Shown here: positions 47,701 through 59,700 of the stretch, in pieces
Numbering within the stretch: position 1 is the stretch's first letter
Layout: each line of letters starts with the position of its first letter
From: Micrasema longulum
Taxonomy: Eukaryota > Arthropoda > Insecta > Trichoptera > Brachycentridae
Assembly: GCA_022494885.1 (NCBI GenBank)
Contig: JAGVSM010002877.1
Span: forward strand, 1-64,000
Reading direction: 5' to 3'
DNA length: 64,000 nucleotides
The notes under the pieces: model-generated
Seen by the model: the letters and a program-made list of their open reading frames with translations, nothing else
Databases searched by the model: none
What the model was told of the DNA's origin: nothing
Made by a program: the position numbers and the translations under genes

Positions 47701-50700
47701 CTTCTATATTACCTTCTCTTAAATGTTCTTCATCTCTGTTGTAATATGTTAATATAAACAGCTCCCCAGGGAGTTGAATCCAGTCCTTGTCTAGAAAAAT
47801 TTGGACAAACTCAAAATATTGTTGATAAAAGCATCACTTAAACGTCATTGTCCTCGGATTTTCATTATTTATTATTGAAGAATCGAATAATTTAGATTCA
47901 TAATTGAATTTATAATCGATATTGTTTATTTTAAAACAAGTTTTAAGCGTGCAAAAATGTATTATTGTTCAGCATAATATATGTATATGCGAAGTCCTAG
48001 CACTGGATTTATATATTCGTTAAAAACATAATGGCAGATTTCTAATATAAATAATTAAATACTATCTACAAATGAATCCAAGTTTTTACCACATAATGTC
48101 AAACCTGTTTTTTATACAAATAGTAATATTGGTAGATTATTGCTTAATATCAAATATAAAAATAGTTCATTAACAATTCAGGTTTAAATTTATTTCAACA
48201 GAGGGAGAAAACATTTTTGAGAAAGGAATATGGAAGTATAGGCATTTACAGGGCTTATGACCTGTCATTGGCTGGCTTATGACCTGTCATTGGCTGGTCA
48301 TTGGCATAAAACCTTTATCACGTGGGTGAGATTCATCCGGCTGGACCAATTCACCTACTAGGCATCGCCTGAAAATAAATATAAACAACTTCCTTGGGAG
48401 GAAATCCAGCCAGTCTGCAAGCATTTGGACATAATCAAACATTGTTGAATTACTACCTGGTAAAAGAAGAAGTATAAAAATTGGAAAATTGTTTTCAGGT
48501 GTTGCCTAGTAGGTGAATTGGTTCAGCCGGATGAATTTCACCCACGTGATAAAGGTTTCAGCTCTTTTACTTCACAAAATTCAACAGATGGAAGAGTTGA
48601 AGAAATGTGGATGTTCAAACATGTACAGAATGGTGAATGTTACACAGTGTTTAAAGTGGCCACTTAAACCAGCCAATGACAGGTCATAAGCCCTGTAAAT
48701 GCCTAGACTTCCATATTCCTTTCTCAAAAATGTTTTCCCTCTCTGTTGAAATAAATTTTAATATGAACAACTCTCTAGGGAGGAAATCCAGCCGGTCTGC
48801 AAGCATTTGGACATAATCAAACATTGTTGAACAATTCAGGTGTTTACCAATTAATATGCAATCCTTGTATTTCTGTTTACGTTGGAAAAACAACAAGACA
48901 TTTTGATATTCGTGTTAAAGAACACGCGAGGTGTCTTCACAGTAACAATTTCTCCGAATTCGCAAATCACCTTATCAGTTTTAATTGACTTTTAATTAAC
49001 TTACTTACAAATAATAAAGCATTAAACATAAGTAATATGAAAATATTTTACATTAGAAAAGCTTTAAAAAATATTGTTCCTTTGGTCAATTATCAAACAA
49101 CCTTTCAATACAGCCCATTATACGATGTTCCATTGAAACGGTCACTCTATACCTAATAAACACACGCCCTTCCCTTCATCCCCTCCCTCTTTTTTAAACT
49201 ATTTCTCCCACAAAATCAAACATTTTCATAACCTAATCAGTGCATGTAAGGGTTGCCTACTAAAATGCATGGCATGTTGGTTTTATATTTTTGTGAACGT
49301 GTATAGTGGGTTTGATCGGTGTTCTGACGAAGAGACGGGTACGTATCGAAACCGGTAGACATAGAAAAGTAGCTAAGTGGTTATATACAAATATTTAATA
49401 ACATTTAGTAAGTAAATAATCATTTGTTGGGAAGCACTTGGTGATGTCATTACAGATAGATATATAAATGGCCTTCTGAAATTTGATTTCTGAACCATTA
49501 ATTTAATATTGTTAGTCGGTATTTTCGTATGAAAAATAATCCAGTATTTTTTTATATTCGTAAAGCTCTCCCTCAATTCCATCATTGTATTCAGAACCCC
49601 TTAGCATTATTACGACAATATTGTACATTTTGCTATTTCTGCGGTAATTTCTTTGTTATTTAGGGTGAGCCATGCACAATGCATGTAGTTATAACCGGTT
49701 TTCATTAAAATGATATGCCACGATCAGAGGGAGAGTGAAACGATTCATATTCGTACGTCTTTTAATTTTTTTAAACGCACTCAATCCAAAAATTTACAAT
49801 ATGTTTTATTGCGTAGGTATATAAGTGATATAATATTAACATTTTGTTTGGTGATATAATATCAACATTATGGATTCAAACTAAAGATATGAACTCTTTC
49901 TTTCTATGCTATATTTTGTTGCCCTTTATAATAAGGAATATTTTTGTGTTCTTTTTATATTTTTTATTTCCTTTTTTAATTACTATAAAAAAATAACAAA
50001 GAATCTTTTACAGAACATTTTATTTTTTCTTTCTTATGTTACAAAAAATATTATAACTGTTTATTATTTATTATAGGAGAAAAATTCATTAACATTTTCT
50101 TGTATCCCACAAACAGGCCATGCCTTTGTGGGATTTTTTTGTTGACTATTTTTACTATTAATATGTCTTTCATTGCTATGTAATTATGCTTTATTTTTTG
50201 AACGCTCTGTTTTACCTCTCATGTTTATTGTAAAAAAACAAAAGTAAAAATAAATAAATAATAATAATAACGATGCTTCATTTTTAATGAAGCAGGTTGC
50301 CCCTGTTTAGAGAGGGAAAACAAAAATATAATACGTTTTATTGCAAGAATGAATGACTATATAGGTCAAGGGTGGGGATACATGGGTTCAACGAGAGCCA
50401 CAGTCTGGGTTTTCATTTTCATCCATTATATAAAGAGCTACACCATTTTTCTCATGTATATATTATATTATTTCGGTAGTCAGGTGGCAGAACCATCTGT
50501 AATTTTCAAAAATGTTCAGAAGAGCTGAAATAAGACTCATTTTCAAGACTTAATTCAGAAACTAAAGTACTTTAGTGCTACTTTTGAAAAATAAATTAAA
50601 ATTTTAAATGATGATGTTGTTTTTTTTAACTAAGCGTATTTACTGAAATATTTATTTAAACTTTTGAAAAATAAAAAATTACAAATGGTCCCTTCTACCA

Positions 50701-53700
50701 CCTGACTACCGATTTAATGCATTAATTTCAATTTATTTACATATTCTATACAAATCTTAATTGTGATATAAAGTATCAAAAATATATCCCTAAAATTTGG
50801 TGTTAAATTTGTTACAGCCGTTCGCAGCAATGAGTAATTTCAGTGAATTTTTTCAATTTTTTATTTGTTAATAGACTAAACCAAGCCAAATTAAAAAAAA
50901 AATGTACCTGCCGTATTATCAGCGCTATAATTTTTTTAAGTTTTGTGATTTTTAAATTACTCCGCCTGTGACGTATATCGAGCCATAATCGACAGAACAA
51001 CGTAGGTGATATTTTTGGCGAGTTGCGAGTTGCGTTTTTTAAAGGAAAAGTGTTCCTTATTGCCTCCTTCACAAGAGTTAAAAACATCATAGCTGTATAA
51101 AATTCACCTGCCACATTTATGTATATTTATTTTTATTTATTAAAAGAAAACAACAGCAATAATAACTACAAAAATACAATATTTACAAATAAATCAAAAT
51201 TATAGGCCAATTATAATTTTATATGTATTACTCCGCATCATTCCACTCGTTAAAAAAATAAATACATATGTGTTGACCAGGCGCGTGCGGTGACTTTTAT
51301 CAGTAAGAATCCTAAGTGAAGCATGTGGACATCACCAGACGCTTCCGGGAGACCTTATCGTTAGCCAGCACTCTCGCCTCTTCCTTAGTTCCGCCGAACA
51401 AAGCTGAAAGATCGCCATCGATGGTCTTCCAGGACGGTCCCCGTAGGTATGCAAAGGAGATAACAATATAAACAATAAACATCAAAACACCTAAAACAAG
51501 ACCCGAGACAATCGTTCATAAATTTGGGCCAAGTGTCAATAATGCGCTACTTCAAACTTTATGATAAACGTTATTAGAGTCGTTTTTTCTTTGCATTATA
51601 CAAGTTGGATGCTTCTTATCTCTCCGAGTCTCCGAGAAATCTAAAACCTTATGAACCTAAAGCGCACGCGCGAAAATTTGGACAAATGCTATGGAAACTA
51701 GACGCAACTCGACAAGCAGCATCCCGCGTATAGAAGATATTGTTTGAATCGTGTGTGCCCGAACGTTCTCAGTGAGAATTTTAGGAATACATATTTGAAG
51801 GTTTTATTTCGCATTTATAATGTTTTTTTTGTAAAGTTCATATTATTTTTTTAAATTTCAAGGGATGCGCCGCATCCTCAGTATCTATAGACGGAACGCG
51901 CCTGGTGTTGACATATTATTTTTAAGCTAAGCAAAATAACGTAACCGACGACAATGTAGGCGGTTACGCTAGCTCGCACCACTAGGCCGCCGTTATAGGC
52001 AAAGGTATTTAAAAGATTTGGATGTCATTTCAGTATTGGCAGTAACCAACCATTATAAATCCCATTTACTGAATTATTAAAGAAAATATATATGGAACAA
52101 AAATTAAAAAAAAAACATTCTCCCGCACAATTCACTATTTGTTGCTTACGTTATACGTTGTTCTGTCGATTATGTCTCGATATTAAAAAAATCATAAAAC
52201 ATTGTAGGAAATTATTTGTAAGAACTTACATACTAGCTATTTATTTTTACGTAACATTTTAGGCCAATCACTGCTTGTTGTAAGTATTCTACATTCCGAT
52301 GAATAGAATAATTATCATTTAATTAATCATACAGCTGTGTCATTTCATCTGTTTAATTAAAATGCATTAACTGGTCTACTTTGAAAATACCTATTATATT
52401 ATTCAATTGGTATATTAGGTATCGTTTTGTTATTTCAGTGATTTTTTTCGTAAAATGCATCTGTTAGCTGTTTTTTTATAAATTTCTGTCAATCCATATT
52501 ACATTGATTTTTGTCATAAGCATTTTTTTCTACAAAAGATTTTAGCAAGTTTTTTTTTATATTATAACAATTTAATATTATATATCAACGAGGAACTTTA
52601 GCCCCACGGAAAATTTGATACAATAAATGTTTTCTTGCGCGCGTTAAAAATTGGAGCATTAAATTGTACGGCAAAGTTTCCTGAATTTGTGCGAAAAAAT
52701 AATAAAAACTACTTTGAATGACGTCACTGGTTCATATGGATGAACCCATGATATGAGAGTTATGGAAGATTTCCGGTTTGCTTGCCGTGGATGGACCAAT
52801 AGGAAGAACTGTTCGAGAATAAGTGTAAAAGAACCTATGACATCACATGCGGAGTTATTTCACAAATACAAAACTAAAAAAAATCGTTACATAAAAAAAA
52901 TGGAAGTGATTCTAAACGAAAATATGAAACTAATATTATTCATAGATGGCGCTTATATATTTTTTTATTGAAAATGACATTTTTACGTTTATTTTCAATG
53001 GAAATTTTACAAAACTTGGTTTGCGGAAATTTTACACTATATTCATTATAACAAATATAATAGATTTATAATTTAGGCCCTTTTTACAAAATGGTGTACA
53101 AAACAAAAAATAAAATAAGCTAATTTTTGTTTTGTACGTTAGCGTGTTTTCATACGTACGGGGCTCTCCTTTTAAATGTCAGTAGAACTCACCGATGAGA
53201 ACTTGTAACGTCACGGGCTGGGTAATTTAAAAATATACAAAACTCATTGAAATTGAAATATATTTTTTAAATCTTTGTCTTAGTTTGATCGTCTTTTAAC
53301 GAATAAAATATAAATTAAACCGCCGAACTTTCTCATTCGTAGTTATATGAGTAAGCATCATTGATTGAAAGTTCAACGATAAAAATCCCTCTTGTGGCGA
53401 TTATACCTATCTTGATTTTATGATTAAAACTTTAATTTTTTTTTCTAGGTTCTTCCAAACGGAAATTTGGTGTTCCCACCTTTCCGAGCTGAGGATTACC
53501 GCCAAGAAGTTCACGCTCAGATTTATATCTGCCTTGCACGAAGCTCCATGGGTTCTATACACTCTAGGGATGTTAACGTCAGAGCAGGTAAAAACTATAA
53601 TTCGATCCATTTAAATGGGAACATTTCCAGTCAACGAATCAATGTGTAGATTTCACGGGAATATTTCCAGTTTAAAAATGACAAAATTGGATATAGCCTA

Positions 53701-56700
53701 AGTTTAAAAATTTCAACACGTGAATATTTCCAGATAAAAATTCTTAAATCGGGAACCCCAAATAACAAAAGTTTAATCTTGGGAATATCTTTAGTTACTA
53801 AATATGTTTGCATTGGGATTTATCTCAAAATGACTTTTAATGAAAATTTTAAAATGTAAAGCGGTGTATTATGTTGCGAAAGAGTATTTTACTTTTTCCT
53901 TTATTCGTAACAGGTAGTATCAACGCTTTCAAATTGATAACATGAATACATATTCATTTATCCACTAATGAACAGAGAATAAAAAAAAGTGTACTTATTT
54001 TGTAGTGGAAAAAGTGTAATATTTTCTCATAAAATTATTCTGACTGATCAATTTGCAAGACAATGCAGACGCATAGTAATATTATACGATTACTTTCTAT
54101 TGGAACATGCCTCTACTGCATTATTTCCTATTTTTTATAATACTGCCATTGTTTCTCCGCAGCTCACTTTTGTTTCAGGTCGCCTCAGGTCATTATCGCC
54201 ATTGTTGTATTATTTATTATTGAATATGTTGTTCTGATCATTTTATTGTTGAATAGTTGTATCCCAGCACTACGATACGGACGTGAATAAAGAATATGCC
54301 ATAACCGGAAACAGCGCAATTTTGAAATGCCAAGTTCCATCATTTGTGGCAGACTTTGTTACTGTTTTATCTTGGCATACGGATAAAAATGAAGATATTT
54401 ATCCGGGAGATAACTTCGGTCTGTTTTTATTTTATTTATATCCATAAATTTCCCATCTCCCGTCACTAAATCCTATCCACACTATGTTAAATCCTTAAAT
54501 TTTAATAAACCCGAATTAAAGCAAATTATTTATTTATCAGTCGTCCAGCAATTCTACGAAGCTGAAGTGAACAACGAGTATGTGATCCGAGGTAACGCTG
54601 CCGTCCTGAAATGTTCCATTCCTTCATTTGTGGCAGATTTTGTATCAGTATCGTCGTGGCAGGATAACTCCGGGAATATATTCTCTATGGATTCTGATTC
54701 TACTTCTACAGATGGTACCTAATAATACGGGTTATATTCTTTAATCCTTTCATCCTTACCTTTTCCGCGTCCCACGTCCCACTTCGATTTATCTGCTAAA
54801 TTTTCATTCAAATCCTTTAGTTGTAAACCAGTACTACGAGGCAGAAGTGGTATCGGAATATGTGATTCGTGGCAATACAGCAGTTCTGAAATGCAACATA
54901 CCATCGTTTGTAGCTGATTTTGTGAAAGTCGAAGCTTGGGTTGGATCAGACGCCTCGGAGTATTTACCTTCGCAGGATATTGGTAACGCACCGACGATGA
55001 CTAATTTGATATTCCCATTCCTCGTATCCTTTCCACAACTTCCGATCATATTATATATTTTATTCGAATTTCGCAGTTGTCAACCAGTTCTACGAAGCGG
55101 AAATTTTGACTGAATATGTTATTAAAGGAAACACGGCTGTACTGAAGTGTTCCATACCTTCGTTTGTTGCTGATTTTGTAAAAGTAGAGTCTTGGATTGA
55201 CGAAATAGGCCAAATACTTACGGTATCTGACGATCTTGGTAACGATGAATTCAAATATACATTGTTATTCCTCAACTCCTTTCCGCTTTCAGCCTGATTC
55301 CTCATCCGTTCACCTTTAAACATCAATTATTATTGTATTATTTCAGTGGTTTCGCAGTTTTTCGTTACCGAAGCGGAGAACGAATACGTGATCAGGGGAA
55401 ACGCCGCTGTCATGAAATGTAAAATACCTTCATTCGTGGCAGATTTTGTTTACGTGGAATCTTGGATTTCAAGCTCTAATGAAATTTATTCTAGATCAAA
55501 TTCTGAAACAGATTATGGTAATTTTTGTCGTTTAAAACAGTCCCAATCCTATCCTGTTTCCAAAAATCCTATTATTTCAGGAGTAGGGTAAATATCCTCT
55601 GTTTCTGATGTTTAGCTTAGATGTTTTACTATATTTTTGTATTATGAATCGCAGTTGTTGCCCAATCATACGAGGCCGAGGCGGATAACGAGTACGTTAT
55701 TCGAGGGAATGCGGCTATAATGAAATGTGAGGTGCCGAGTTTTGTCTCGGACTTTGTCAGTGTCGAGATGTGGACTGATTCCCAGGGGGGCTCTTATTAT
55801 CCTGGCTCTGATTATGGTAACACACGTACACCCACCATCACTCCCCGCTTCCCCCCCAAGACCATCCTTATTTGGTTTTGTTTTAGCGTTAGTTGATAGG
55901 GCAGTAATAAATAAGTACATAAATTATTATTAATTTATTTAGCCGTTCACCAGTTCTACGAAGCGCGTGTTAACGACGAGTTTGTCCTGCGCGGTAACAC
56001 GGGACTACTCAAGTGCATCGTTCCCTCCTTCGTGGCAGACTTTGTTCAAGTTACTAGCTGGCAAACAAACGATGGTTCTGTCTTTGTGGCTAACGCCACT
56101 AATGCTGATGATGGTAACATGTGAAACAATTGAAATTACAATTCCACAGTCCATTCCGATCTCCCATTCCACGTGCGTTTTCCCCCCTTTTTTAATAATG
56201 AGCTCTTCAAATATTAACGAATTTATTTTGTGTTATAGTTGTTCATCAAACATACGAACCTCGCGTGATAGACGAGTATGTCTTGCGAGGTAACACGGCC
56301 ATAGTGAAATGTATGATACCATCTTTCGTGGCCGATTATGTCCAAATAGTAGAGTGGATCATGAGTGACGGGGAATCTTATAGTTCTTCTGCCACGCACG
56401 ATGGCGAACCCGATGATGGTAATACGACCACAGAGATTTTCTTCGCCCCTCCTTACACTCCCCTTCCTTCCTTATTCAGTTTTGTTCGGGTTTTTAAAAG
56501 ATAGGGACTTTTTAAAGATAGATATTTTAATCAGCCTTTATTTTGCGCTTTTGCAGCCGTGAACCAATATTACGAAGCGCAGGTGTACGATCTTTTCGTT
56601 ATCAAGGGAAACGCCGCAGTTTTTAAATGTCACATCCCATCTTTCGTCAGCGATCACGTGGAAATTATATCCTGGCAGGATACTGCCGGAGGAGAATATG

Positions 56701-59700
56701 CTAATCCTCCAGATTACGGTACACGCTGGTTGCAATTTAAAAATAAAACTATCCATCCTATAATCACTTCCTATTATCCCTTTTCGGCAACCTATATTAT
56801 TTGGATATGTGATCTGAAAACGCTATATTAGATTCAACATTCTTAAAAACAACTAACGTATAAAATGTACATGTAATAATGTTTCGTTTTACCTACGATA
56901 GTCATTAATAAATTATTAATCTTGGTGTTCGTAGGTATTGTAAAAAAATGGATTCCTATATTTTTTACTTGCTTTATATATGGGATTTTTCGTGGTTTAA
57001 TAAACGGTTATTTTTTTAATGCGTTCTAGTTCCGAAATATTTGTTTTTCAGTGGTCGCTCAGTCATACGCTGTAAGCTTAATGGAAGAGTATGTTTTGAG
57101 AGGAAATGCAGCCATCTTGAAATGCCATATTCCCAGTTTTGTCGCTGATTATGTTGCTGTGGTCTCTTGGATTGAGAGCGAAGGGGATGTTTCTAAGGAA
57201 ATCTTTCCGGACCCCAAAGCAGATCCCAATGGTTCATTGATTTTATCTATTTTCTAAATTACGAATATCCCTTTCTTCCCATTTTCTCAACACGTCTAAT
57301 TTTCGAGCAAAATAGTTCAGTATTATTTATTATTATGGGGTTGTCAAAGAACTTGCATATTCTTTTATCTTCTTGTCTTTAGGTTCTAGATGCATGGTAT
57401 GAAATTTTGGAAAGGCAAAAAAATCGACGTTTTTTTCGCATCAAGAAAAAATAATTGCGACTCCATCCATATCATATCGATTTTTTACTTTTTCCGATAT
57501 CATTTTACATCGCATTTGATTAAAATACACAATTAATACTTACCAACTTATATAATCATTCTGAAGCAGAATTACATTATTCTCACTCTGGTTTGTTTAA
57601 TACTATTTAGTAGGGAGACAGATACTTTGTAAATAGTAAAGCTTGTTGTGTTATGAAAAAATAAATGGAATATGAGAAAAAGGCTTTTGGCTTTTATGTT
57701 TTTCAATCGTTTTATAATGTAGGTACCTATAGGGATTATCATTTCAAATGGAAAATAATGGGTTGCGTGTTTTGAATTTTTTCAATGAATAAAAGTAGCA
57801 ATTCGCGAATATTTCGTGCGACTTTTTAAAATAAATATAGGATTGTTTTTATACAAACTCCCTGAAACTTATCCAATAATTATGTTTTTTCCTTTCGATC
57901 CATAGGCTTTACGGCCTACCTAATTCCTGTATCCTTTCTACATTTAGTTTATAAATGCATGCTAATGAAATATTTAAGATGATACTATGTTTATTTGGAC
58001 AAGTGATTAAGTTTCATCAATTATAATAATGCTTTGCAAACTCTTACACTTGATATATTATAAAATGATGAGTAGAGAGTTAGGTATTGACGTATCGTCA
58101 GTGTGGAGGTGGAGTCTGATGGAGTTAGGTACATGTACGGAAATATGTATTATGACGCGTTTTTTGTATAAAAGTGGTACGATGCATTCGAAATTAACTA
58201 CGAATCTTTAAAAGAACATATATTAAAAAATCTTCTCATCGACATTTTAAATTATATATTTATTGTTACTCTAAACTATAAGGTACATAATCAATACCTT
58301 TAGAAGTGTCATAAAAGTTTGAATTGGCTTTTAAATAATGTAAAACGATTATTCAAAAAGTTCAAACAAGAAATCTTGTACTTATTGGATTTCGTAAAAT
58401 AAAATTTGCTGTAAAACTTTTTCGTGAATCACTGAAAAAAAAATCTAACATAATCAATTGATACAATAAAATCATGTTTCCATTTGACAATTCGAACTTA
58501 CGGCCCACCCCGAATATAATCAGTCTACTAAAAATAAACTACCTCATTTAATGATTTGAATCTAAGAAAATATTTTTAAATGTCACTAGTCCAAATAACA
58601 TACTTTTATAATAATATTTTTCAAATAAATAAGCTATTTAAAGTAAATATTTTCATTACATTCAAATGAATTATATAATAACACAATTTTTCTACGCCAT
58701 GAATACTAATTATTGTTTTTTTCTTCAGAGGGAAAATATTTGGTACTACCATCAGGAGAATTGCATATTCGAGATGTTGGCCCGGAAGACGGTTACAAGT
58801 CTTACCAATGTCGTACTAGACACAGGCTTACCGGGGAAACTAGGCTAAGTGCCACTAAAGGAAGACTCGTCATCACAGGTGAGATCTATTTTCAACTACC
58901 CACACTGATCTTCTTTATTTTTGTGCAGTAATTGCTAAAACTGACCAAGGACAAACAACTTAAAATAATCCATAAAATGACCCAACACTCCTCTAACAGT
59001 AGTAGCAGTTTCAATCAATGACTTCTAATTAATCGATGGCATTTCGATTCGTGGGCAATTGCCTTTCTTTCATTTACTCTCTAACGGACTTTCGTCATAA
59101 TCATAAAAATTCCATCGTGTTTTATGAGAGAATTCTCTAAATATACTGCAACTGTGAAAAACAACAGATTTTTTGTTTTATTTCATAAATAAAATCCAAT
59201 TTAGTGTCTATTTATTACGCGTCAGTGGTGTCGACAGCGTAACGCATTTGTATAAAAACTATATAGACACATTTAAATTAACAGTAAATCGTGTTCTTAA
59301 ATACTTCGAGGCATAGATAGATCTGTATAAATATGGAAAAATATCTTGAGAGGTCTGAGGTTCAAATCCCACTTTAGCACAACTGGTTTCCCATTTCTAA
59401 CATAGTTAATTATTTGCAGTGAGTTTTTCCTCTTGTAAGCTTATTTCTTAAAAATTATCTTATTGTCTGAATTCTTCTTTTATCCAGCTTTCCAGAATTT
59501 TACATCAAACTTGTTGCAGTTGAACATTAGTACCGATATTTTTTTAAATCTAATTAATAACTAAAACTCAACACTGGCAAAATATACTCTTATTGGTATG
59601 TCTGCCAAAAAAAATAACAAAAAAGTCTTACATTAAATTTATTATTGACTTAAGAAAATCGATGCTTAGTGTTGATTTAAAAATTAAAATGTTTTTTTTG

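Larger units (their letters stand above)
38739..53448 (+). other. Dscam1 intron 2, 14.7 kb, filled with transposons
   Basis: The intron is bounded by exon 2 donor gtatac and exon 3 acceptor ttttctag. It contains several MITEs, SINEs, LINE and Penelope-like remnants and a Tigger derivative, each listed separately. No additional Dscam1 exon was recognised in it. Confidence 0.85.

Noticed and set aside
52753..52971. Open frame within the GAGGAACT repeat upstream of Dscam1 exon 3
   Set aside because: The frame is not preserved in the other copies of the repeat.
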